Notes under the pieces: model-generated
The model's database searches: none
The model's input: the letters and a program-made list of their open reading frames with translations, nothing else
What the model was told of the DNA's origin: nothing
In this document: piece by piece, positions 56,097-64,000 of the stretch
Layout: each line of letters starts with the position of its first letter
Numbering within the stretch: position 1 is the stretch's first letter
Made by a program: the position numbers and the translations under genes
DNA from: Tipula vernalis
Lineage: Eukaryota; Arthropoda; Insecta; Diptera; Tipulidae
Length of the DNA: 64,000 bases
Assembly (NCBI GenBank): GCA_958295665.1
Contig: OY282558.1
Coordinates: forward strand, 64,344,789-64,408,788
Direction: 5' to 3'

Positions 56097-56503
56097 AGGC
56101 ATTGCCACATGCACAAACGGTAAACCGGCATTTCAAACCGTCAAATCCAATTATTGACAAAATTGTTTGATTTTCTATATCAAAATTATTAAAAAATAGT
56201 TCGAATGTATAAGTTCTACCTTTTTCGTAGAAAACTTTATTAAAATTCATTTAATTTCATTTCAAAAACCCCAATTTTATATTTTGACGGACGGATTTTT
56301 ACTTGTCGGCCGACAAAACTTAAAATTGGGTTTTTTTGAATGAAATTAAATTCATTTTAATAAAATTTTCTTAGATTAAGGTGGAACTTATATATTTGAA
56401 CTATTTATTAATAATTTTCATATTGCAAAGTGAAACAACTTAACCATAAATTGGGTTTGACGGTTTTAAATGCCGGTTTTCCGTTTTGCATGTGGCAATG
56501 CCT
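56097..56503. mobile_element. Foldback MITE abutting the Harbinger element, TAA flanks
   Basis: A 407-bp palindromic element. Its ends aggcattgccacatgc and the complement are perfect over 16 bases, with imperfect pairing much further in. TAA lies at 56094-56096 and 56504-56506, fitting a Harbinger-type MITE. Its left TAA is the same one that ends the Harbinger transposon. Confidence 0.82.
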
Positions 56504-56505
56504 TA

Positions 56506-56770
56506 AGTGTATTGCTTTCAACCAAAATGAGTTAGGTATTTTATTTGGTTAACGACTGATCAAGGCAACAGCAAAAATTAACCAAATTTTGGTCTAATTT
56601 TTTTTTATCTATTTTCTTGTCAATTCAACTCTTGTGGCAGATATTGAAACTAAAAATTTGGTTAAGATTTATTTAACCACTAATTTGTTTTGGGTTAGCT
56701 AAACCATTTTTTGGTCTATCTAGTACGATTGTTGTTGTATTTTTTTTGTTTTTTGTGAAAGCAATACACT
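56506..56770. mobile_element. Third abutting MITE, TA flanks
   Basis: A 265-bp element with perfect 15-bp inverted ends (agtgtattgctttca at 56506-56520 and its complement at 56756-56770), flanked by TA (56504-56505, 56771-56772). It shares flanking bases with the previous MITE's right TAA, so the two were inserted at the same small TTAA site. The interior repeats ttggtctaattt/aaccaaattttgg-like words. Confidence 0.72.
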
Positions 56771-57884
56771 TATTCTTGCGGGGATTTATCCTATGCAATT
56801 GTTGTTGTAAATTTGTCAAGGAAATCAGCCTGAATTCCACTGTGAATAATTGACTGAACTGACTTCAAGTCGAAAGAAGACAAAAAAAAAATCCATTGGA
56901 GTGACAAAGATAAAACATGTCTTTTTTATTTTTTTTATAGCACAAATGTTTTGATAAATTTTGACAGCGACAGCAAAAAAAACAAAAATTAAAAAAATAA
57001 ATTTTTGGTTATCACTTGGAGTTTTAATTTGGCTTTTTAACCACCAATAAATTATTTAAAAAAAAAAACGATTACGTTATTAAATTGCCAATAATAGTAT
57101 TTAGCGATATTATCACAATTGACCCCAATTTATCACAATTTAACTGTACACCAACTTTATATTTTTTTATTATCACAGCTATTTTAGAAGCAACTCCCAA
57201 AAAAAATTATGACACTTACCATAAAAATAACAAACTTTTAATTAACTTAGTGTGCGGAAAAAAATTTGCGTTCGTACACAAGATTTGTGTGTGTATATTA
57301 GTTGGATAACCATAAAATGACCTCGATTTTAATAATTTTTGACCATAATTATGGCGATCCACTAATAAAAACACACACTTGATGTAAGTAAAATCTTGAC
57401 TGACTTCGTTTTGTGTTTCTTTCACACAACCACCGATTTTATATTTTTATCTCCCTTTATTTTGACTGACAAACTTTTATTCGCAATGGAATTCCGGCTA
57501 TATGCTAAATGAATCCGCCTTGAAGGATATGTCAGATTACATCAAAATTTCCACAGCACACTTTTCTTAGAAATAATAAATTTTCCCATTCATATTACAA
57601 TTTTAATACTGTATTTGTCAGTTGCTACGAATTCGGTGGCCGATATGTCAAATATTCTTTAAGGAAATAATTTCGTCAAATTCTTTAAGGATTCTTACTG
57701 ATTCGCTGGTTAGCCCTTATATCTTAGTCGAATTATTGGTCAAATTGCCAGCCACTAGATGTTTTTTTATATAAAATTTATTTCGAATTGTTGGCTATTT
57801 TTCAAACTGAGCGAAATGTTTCCCGTATTTGTTGCATGTCAAAAAAAAATCTTAGAGATGATTTTTTCAAAATTAGATTTAGAT
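56771..57884. other. AT-rich spacer without a recognised gene
   Basis: No domain in either strand. A short frame at 57085-57309 has no similarity I recognise. T-, A- and CA-rich simple stretches only. Confidence 0.5.
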
Positions 57885-58493
57885 TTTTTACTTTCTTTTA
57901 CTCTAGTAAAATAAAGTATAGTAATCATGAAAATTTTGGACCTTGAGATTTTTAGAGATTTATTAGTTTTGAGGTCCCCTGAGTCCGAAAAAGTGGGTTT
58001 CGAAATGGTGTCTGTCTGTCAGTCTGTCAGTCTGTCAGTCTGTCAGTCTGTCAGTCTGTCAGTCTGTCAGTCTGTCAGTCTGTCAGTCTGTCAGTCTGTC
58101 AGTCTGTCAGTCTGTCAGTCTGTCAGTCTGTCAGTCTGTCAGTCTGTCAGTCTGTCAGTCTGTCAGTCTGACTGTGTCCTCTGTACAGCCCATATGGTTT
58201 AATCAATAGAACTGAAACTTCAGATTTAAGCTTTTTTGATAAATTGGGAGGTCCCAGAGAATTTTACTCCAAATCGGCTAACCGGAAGTGGCCACACCCT
58301 TGGTCCAGAAAATTTGTTTTGCAAATATCTCAAAAAGTATAAGGTTTACAAAAAACTACTTAATACAAAATGTTTCCAAAAATTAAAAACAAATAAAAAT
58401 TTAAAAATTAAAAAAAAAAATTAAGAAAAAAAAAAATTTCTCAAAATTTGCTGTTCGTAAAAGAAAGTCGTGAGTTGACCACACCTCAATTTT
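57885..58493 (+). repeat. Microsatellite-bearing interspersed repeat, copy 1
   Basis: A 5' conserved part (ctttcttttactctagtaaa .. gaaatggtgtctgtc), a (TCTGTCAG)n core (58008-58174, about 20 units) and a 3' conserved part (tgactgtgtcctctgtacag .. ccacacctcaatttt). Copy 2 at 61016-61873 has the same three parts with a core more than twice as long. The layout is like microsatellite-associated interspersed elements. No coding; SVCQ-type frames are by-products. Confidence 0.85.
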
Positions 58494-61015
58494 AACTAGG
58501 TAATTAAGGGACCAATTCCATGTGCTAGCGAAATCTTTATCATCATTGTTGAGTGCGATTTCCAAAACATAATTTCGTAGAACTTTTACTAAACGAACGA
58601 TCCGTATGGATTAGTGTTTTCTAACTAGGTAATTACCTATTCCATGTGCTAGCGAAACCTTTGTCATCATTGTTGGCAATGGCCGATATTGGCCCCTGGG
58701 GGTTGCATCCGATTTCCAAAAAATAATTTTGTAGAACTTTTACTAAACGAACGATTCGTATGGATTAGGGTTTTCTAACTAGGTAATTAAGGGACCTATT
58801 CCATGTGCTAGCGAAACCTTTGTCATCATTGTTGGCAATGGCCGATATTGGCCCTTGGGAGTTGAGTGCGATTTCCAAAAAATAATTTTGCAGAACTTTT
58901 ACTAAACGAACGATTCGTATGGATTAGGGTTTTCTAACTAGGTAGTTAGGGGACCTATTCCATGTGCTAGCGAAACCTTTGTCATCATTGTTGAGTGCGA
59001 TTTCCAAAAAATAATTTCGTAGAACTTTTACTAAACGAACGGTTCGTATGGATTAGGGTTTTTTTAACTAGGTATTTGAGGGACCTATTCTATGTGCTAG
59101 CGAAACCTTTGTCATCATTGTTGGCAATCACCGATATTGGCCCTTGGGAGTTGAGTGCGATTTCCAAAAAATTATTTTTCAGAACTTTTACTAAACGAAC
59201 GATCCGTATGGATTAGGGTTTTCTAACTAGGTAATTAAGGGACCTATTCCATGAGCTAGTGAAACCTTTGTCATCATTGTTGGCAACGGCTGATATTGGC
59301 CCTTGGGAGTTGAGTGCGATTTCCAAAAAATAATTTTGCAGAACTTTTACTAAACGAACGATCCGTATGGATTAGTGTTTTCTAACTAGGTAATTACCTA
59401 TTCCATGTGCTAGCGAAACCTTTGTCATCATTGTTGGCAATGGCCGATATTGGCCCCTGGGGGTTGAGTGCGATTTCCAAAAAATAATTTTGTAGAACTT
59501 TTACTAAACGAACGATTCGTATGGATTAGGGTTTTCTAACTAGGTAATTAAGGGACCTATTCCATGTGCTAGCGAAACCTTTGTCATCATTGTTGGCAAT
59601 GGCCGATATTGGCCCTTGGGAGTTGAGTGCGATTTCCAAAAAATAATTTTGCAGAACTTTTACTAAACGAACGATTCGTATGGATTAGGGTTTTCTAACT
59701 AGGTAGTTAGGGGACCTATTCCATGTGCTAGCGAAACCTTTGTCATCATTGTTGAGTGCGATTTCCAAAAAATAATTTCGTAGAACTTTTACTAAACGAA
59801 CGGTTCGTATGGATTAGGGTTTTTTTAACTAGGTATTTGAGGGACCTATTCTATGTGCTAGCGAAACCTTTGTCATCATTGTTGGCAATCACCGATATTG
59901 GCCCTTGGGAGTTGAGTGCGATTTCCAAAAAATTATTTTTCAGAACTTTTACTAAACGAACGATCCGTATGGATTAGGGTTTTCTAACTAGGTAATTAAG
60001 GGACCTATTCCATGAGCTAGTGAAACCTTTGTCATCATTGTTGGCAACGGCTGATATTGGCCCTTGGGAGTTGAGTGCGATTTCCAAAAAATAATTTTGC
60101 AGAACTTTTACTAAACGAACGATTCGTATGGATTAGGGTTTTCTAACTATTCTATGTGCTAGCGAAACCTTTGTCATCATTGTTGGCAATCTCCGATATT
60201 GGCCCTTGGGAGTTGAGTGCGATTTCCAAAAAATTATTTTGCAGAATATTTACTAAACGAACGATTCGTATGGATTAGGGTTTTCTAACTAGGTAATTAA
60301 GGGACCTATTCCATGAGCTAGCGAAACTTTTGTCATCATTGTTGGCAACGGCTGATATTGGCCCTTGGGAGTTGAGTGCGATTTCCAAAAAATAATTTTG
60401 CAGAACTTTTACTAAACGAACGATTCGTATGGATTAGGGTTTTCTAACTAGGTAGTTAGGGGACCTATTCCATGTGCTAGCGAAACCTTTGTCATCATTG
60501 TTGAGTGCGATTTCCAAAAAATAATTTCGTAGAACTTTTACTAAACGAACGGTTCGTATGGATTAGGGTTTTCTAACTAGGTATTTGAGGGACCTATTCT
60601 ATGTGCTAGCGAAACCTTTGTCATCATTGTTGGCAATCACCGATATTGGCCCTTGAGATTTGAGTGCGATTTCCAAAAAATAATTTTGCAGAACTTTTAC
60701 TAACCGAACGATTCGTATGGATTAGGGTTTTCTAACTAGGTAATTAAGGGACCTATTCTATGTGCCAGCGAAACCTTTGTCATCATTGTTGAGTGCGATT
60801 TCCAAAATATAATTTCGTAGAACTTTTACTAAACGATCGGTTCGTATGGATTAGGGTTTTTTAACTAGGTATTTGACGAACCTATTCTATGTGCCAGCGA
60901 AACCTTTGTCATCATTGTTGGCAATGGCTGATATTGGCCCTTGGGAGTTGAGTGCGATTTCCAAAAAATAATTTTGCACAACTTTTACTAAACGAACAAT
61001 TCGTATGGATTAGGG
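58494..61015 (+). repeat. ~160-bp satellite array with 131-bp short units
   Basis: About sixteen tandem units, each with taactaggtaattaaggg, ccatgtgctagcgaaacc, ttgtcatcattgttgg, gagtgcgatttccaaaa, acttttactaaacgaacg and cgtatggattagggtttt. Full units are near 160 bp; short ones lack about 29 bases (the ggcaatggccgatattggcc part). A unit set repeats at a period of 761 bp (see separate entry). It lies exactly between the two microsatellite-bearing copies. Confidence 0.92.
58621..60142 (+). repeat. 761-bp higher-order repeat, two copies
   Basis: 58621-59381 and 59382-60142 repeat five basic units in the same order, including diagnostic variants (a unit with aattacctattcc, a short unit, a unit with tttttttaactaggtatttg). 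For example 58995-59216 and 59756-59977 translate identically. A partial third copy follows. Recent unequal exchange or amplification. Confidence 0.87.
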
Positions 61016-61873
61016 TTTTTTACTTTCTTTTACTCTAGTAAAATAAAGTATAGTAATCATGAAAATTTTGGACCTTGAGATTTTTAGAGATTTATTTGTT
61101 TTGCGGTCCCCTGAGTGCGAAAAAGTGGGTTTCGAAATGGTGTCTGTCTGTCTGTCAGTCTGTCAGTCTGTCAGTCTGTCAGTCTGTCAGTCTGTCAGTC
61201 TGTCAGTCTGTCAGTCTGTCAGTCTGTCAGTCTGTCAGTCTGTCAGTCTGTCAGTCTGTCAGTCTGTCAGTCTGTCAGTCTGTCAGTCTATCAGTCTGTC
61301 AGTCTGTCAATCTGTCAGTGTGTCAGTCTATCAGTCTGTCAGTCTGTCAGTCTGTCAGTCTGTCAGTCTGTCAGTCTGTCAGTCTGTCAGTCTGTCAGTC
61401 TGTCAGTCTGTCAGTCTGTCAATCTGTCAGTCTGTCAGTCTGTCAGTCTGTCAGTCTGTCAGTCTGTCAGTCTGTCAGTCTGTCAGTCTGTCAGTCTGTC
61501 AGTCTGTCAGTCTGTCAGTCTGTCAGTCTGTCAGTCTGACTGTGTCCTCTCTACAGCCTATTTGGTTTAATCAATCGAACTGAAACTTCAGATTTAAGCT
61601 TTTTTGATAAATTGGGAGGTCCTAGTGAATTTTACTCCAAATCGGCTAACCGGAAGTGGCCACTCCTTTGGTCTAGAAAGTTTGTTTTGCAAATATCTTA
61701 AAAAGTATAAGGTTTACAAAAAACTACTTAATTCAAAATGCTTCCAAAAATTAAAAACAAATAAAACTAAAAAATAAAAATTTAAATATTAAAAAAAAAA
61801 TTAAGAAAAAAATAAAATTTCTCAAAATTCTCTGCTCGAAAAAGAAAGTCGTGTGTTGGCCACACCTCAATTT
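61016..61873 (+). repeat. Microsatellite-bearing interspersed repeat, copy 2
   Basis: Same as copy 1 (57885-58493), with a longer (TCTGTCAG)n core (61141-61540, about 50 units with a few TCTATCAG and TCTGTCAA variants). Differences from copy 1 are scattered single bases. Direct orientation. Confidence 0.87.
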
Positions 61874-61925
61874 TTTTTATTCCATGCTGATGTGATTTTT
61901 GACTTACGAGTATTTTTGCATATAA

Positions 61926-62165
61926 CGTCGTGTCCAAATAAGAGTATTACATCTGCAAACCATTAATTTTTTGGAGGGGCGTCTCAAGTTTTTAATGTTA
62001 AATTTGGCTTAATTTTTTTTAAATAAAATTCTAGCCACACTTTCTGGAAAGAACTTTATCTAAAAAAAATTAAGCCGAAATTAACATTAACAACCATTAA
62101 CAACTTTAAAGCCTCTTCAAAAAAATAGCGATTTGTAGATGTAATAGTCTTATTTGGACGCGACG
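61926..62165. mobile_element. MITE with ~30-bp inverted ends
   Basis: About 240 bp; left end cgtcgtgtccaaataagag and right end cttatttggacgcgacg pair, followed inward by tattacatct/agatgtaata. ATAT occurs on both sides and may be the target duplication, or part of it (TA). The interior has further pairing (ttaatgttaaatttggctta with taagccgaaattaacatt). Confidence 0.75.
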
Positions 62166-62380
62166 ATATGTATCACACAAAAAGGAGAAAAGTACTAACC
62201 TTTTATATTTAAAAATGTACATCTTCTACAAGAAATATCCTTTGCTACAAAATATTGTACGCGTAAAACCGGTTTTAAACATTTCTGTTGTTTTTCGTAA
62301 TGTCATGTTCAAACATAGTTCGCAATGAAACGTTTCGAAGTGGACATGTTTTTTTGTAATGGTTTTATATAAATACGCAA

Positions 62381-62682
62381 TTGTACACATCCGAATACCC
62401 GTTACTACCAATTGTTTACGCGCATTACAACAAGAACATTATTGGTGAATATTTTTCAGACGAAATCAGGTGCACATACATTCTTATGAGATTTGTATTT
62501 TTATTTTATAAATATTTGTCAATAAGTATGCTTATATTTTGTTTGCAGACAACGTTTCATTTTTGCCAAAAAATGCCACCGATAAAAGACCTATTGAACA
62601 AGTTCCGGCAAAAACGAAGAAGGCGAAAGTCATAACTGCAGCTGGAACATCAACGAGTCAACGTCTGATCAACGTGAAATTA
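62381..62682 (+). other. Possible disrupted exon next to the LINE insertion
   Basis: A gtttgcag at about 62540-62548 could be a splice acceptor. Frames downstream encode basic, lysine-rich sequence (PAKTKKAKVITAAGTSTSQ). In another frame the stretch before 62682 joins across the LINE to EANRLQSRESRVSETIVTQF and a stop at about 63525. I cannot decide between the frames and recognise no family. It may be the end of a host gene or an older element. Confidence 0.3.
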
Positions 62683-63446
62683 CTTTGGTGGTTTGGCGTC
62701 TATTGGAAGGGGGGATCAAAGTTGAGTAGATTAATCTACCACCTCCGTAACCTTCCAGTAGGGTGCGCATCACGTGAGCTGTTCTGGTCTTGTCAATAGG
62801 CAGCTGCGTGATGGGTACAATTGTGTAAGGGATAACCTGTTCACAATTCACAAGTGTACGTACTGCCTCCTCGTGGCAACCACTGGTAACTAAGGCCACT
62901 GGGAACATTTTTGGCCATTTGGCACAGGCCAAAGTACGGCGCTAAAGGAGAAAACCTTGACAAAAAACCCTAATCTAAGGTGGAACAGCATATGCCGAAA
63001 GATGAATGGCTGATAGGTTAATCAGCCCAAAATATGCGGACTCTGGATACCAGGCACCCTCCAGTTTTATTTAGCCTTCCTGTAGTAAAGCTGGGTGACC
63101 TACAGGTGATTTGCAATTCCGAGCAACTCGTAAGAGTAAAATCAAACGGAATACGGGGCAGGAGTAGGAATATACGGGAGTGGGACAACCCTCTCGAGGT
63201 CCTTGAGCTCCAATGCTACCGTCTTTCTAGCGGAACTACATGCTGTAGTAAACATCTAGGAGGGAGAGCACTAAGCCCAGATAGTATGCATCACGTACCG
63301 GGAGGCAGTATCGTCAGGTTCATTAAGAACCTGAATATTGACTGGACGGATAATTAAGCAGGGGCCAGCACAATAGATCTTTTAGGTCGCAGTGCGAAGT
63401 GGCTGATCGCCCGCATGGCCCCTCCAATAATAATAATATAAATAAT
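62683..63446 (+). mobile_element. Internally deleted LOA-like LINE (non-autonomous copy 2)
   Basis: About 760 bp with a 12-bp TSD (aacgtgaaatta at 62671-62682 and 63447-63458). The element proper starts ggtggtttggcg (62687). It has 5' UTR, a short RNase H-derived part (about 63145-63245), then the 3' terminal part (catctaggagggagagcac.. to ggcccctccaataataataa). The joins match those of the copy at 6211-6910. No coding capacity for mobility; needs a LINE in trans. Confidence 0.88.
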
Positions 63447-63458
63447 AACGTGAAATTA

Positions 63459-64000
63459 TTCTAGAAGCAAATCGCTTGCAAAGCCGCGAATCACGAGTGT
63501 CTGAAACAATCGTAACTCAGTTCTAGATGATGATCAAGCTGCGTTAATTCTTTGGAGTCTGGAATGCGTCGGTGAAATATATCGTTTGACACGAACCATG
63601 GTGCATATAATATGATCATATAGATGATGTATATAGATAAAGACTCGAGAGCATCCAATATTGCTTTTGTTATAGATCGCAGAAATAATTTTACAAACTG
63701 TTATGTTTAACAAATCAGAATTAAAATTAAATAAATAGAAATAGCCTATCCCTCCCCTATGTAACCTGTTGTATGTACCTGTATTTACTATATTTGAAAA
63801 GTACCTTTGTGTGGGATAATACATTCAACAGTTGAGTTGTAGTCGAAAATTTGAAATGTTACACGATTTTAAGTTGAACGGTGGAAAAGATATTTTGTTA
63901 AAAAGTCAATTAAAGTGAACTGGAATGGCAATAATCTGGTCAATAGAGCAATTTGACGTGGAAAGTGGACAATTTGTAGAGTGTGTGTCTAATGATTTAA
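63459..64000. other. Terminal AT-rich region, no gene recognised
   Basis: After the TSD the pre-insertion sequence continues. Short frames only; a possible stop-ended exon remnant at about 63459-63525 is noted with the interval before the LINE. Nothing else is supported. Confidence 0.5.

Noticed and set aside
58995..59977. Two identical 73-codon frames
   Set aside because: They are the same satellite units in the two copies of the 761-bp repeat, not genes.
58494..61015. Resemblance of the satellite to a CRISPR array or telomere (ttagggttt words)
   Set aside because: Units are near 160 bp without unique spacers, in a eukaryotic context, and ttaggg appears once per unit inside a larger repeat. 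It is a satellite.
57927..61583. SVCQSVSL-type open frames
   Set aside because: Products of the (TCTGTCAG)n microsatellite, open in three frames at once.

Overview
This is eukaryotic, AT-rich DNA, most likely from an insect and probably a fly. The evidence is spliced genes with GT..AG introns, insect-type retrotransposons of the R1, LOA-like and BEL/Pao groups, and one small secreted protein that resembles the dipteran DUF1091/ML-like family. The species is not identifiable from sequence alone. Only one gene looks like an intact host gene (11715-12398). Almost everything else is a dense stack of mobile elements, many nested, with target-site duplications (TSDs) that give their order of arrival.

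Region by region. 481-10849 is a hexanucleotide array (GACATA, GACTTA, GACTTC, GACTTT) containing four separate R1-clade non-LTR retrotransposon fragments (614-3410, 3500-4338, 4422-8518, 8655-8953). All four sit in the same phase of the repeat. The third carries a 700-bp internally deleted LINE (6211-6910). A palindromic MITE (10850-11028) follows, then the host gene, then about 3.7 kb without a recognisable gene. 16188-21152 is a LOA-like LINE with RNase H that ends abruptly at a gypsy integrase fragment. 21549-25603 holds BEL and gypsy relics and a G-poor tract. 25604-39297 is a second LOA-like LINE split by an 8.8-kb CACTA-like DNA transposon (30312-39132). That transposon holds a DUF4806-type gene, a near-intact transposase and an uninterrupted BEL gag-protease ORF. 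40354-49109 is a BEL/Pao element with a PHD-like finger in gag; a third LOA-like LINE (45647-48837) interrupts its integrase. 51550-56770 is a run of terminal-inverted-repeat elements: a 4.1-kb PIF/Harbinger transposon with an intact MADF-type gene and a broken transposase, a MITE in one of its introns, and two MITEs abutting its right end. 57885-61873 has two copies of a microsatellite-bearing sequence flanking a ~160-bp satellite with a 761-bp higher-order repeat. 61926-62165 is another MITE, and 62683-63446 is a second copy of the internally deleted LINE.

How the parts relate. The R1-clade copies behave as a family that targets the hexamer array, comparable to R1-clade elements known to prefer microsatellites or telomeric repeats. 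The two short LINE copies share the same internal joins and separate TSDs, so they look like a non-autonomous family moved by a LOA-like LINE such as the one at 45647-48837. The two DNA transposons each pair a DDE-type transposase with an accessory protein (DUF4806 or MADF type). Most coding regions are broken by stops, frameshifts or deletions. The exceptions are the host gene, the MADF gene and the BEL gag-protease ORF.
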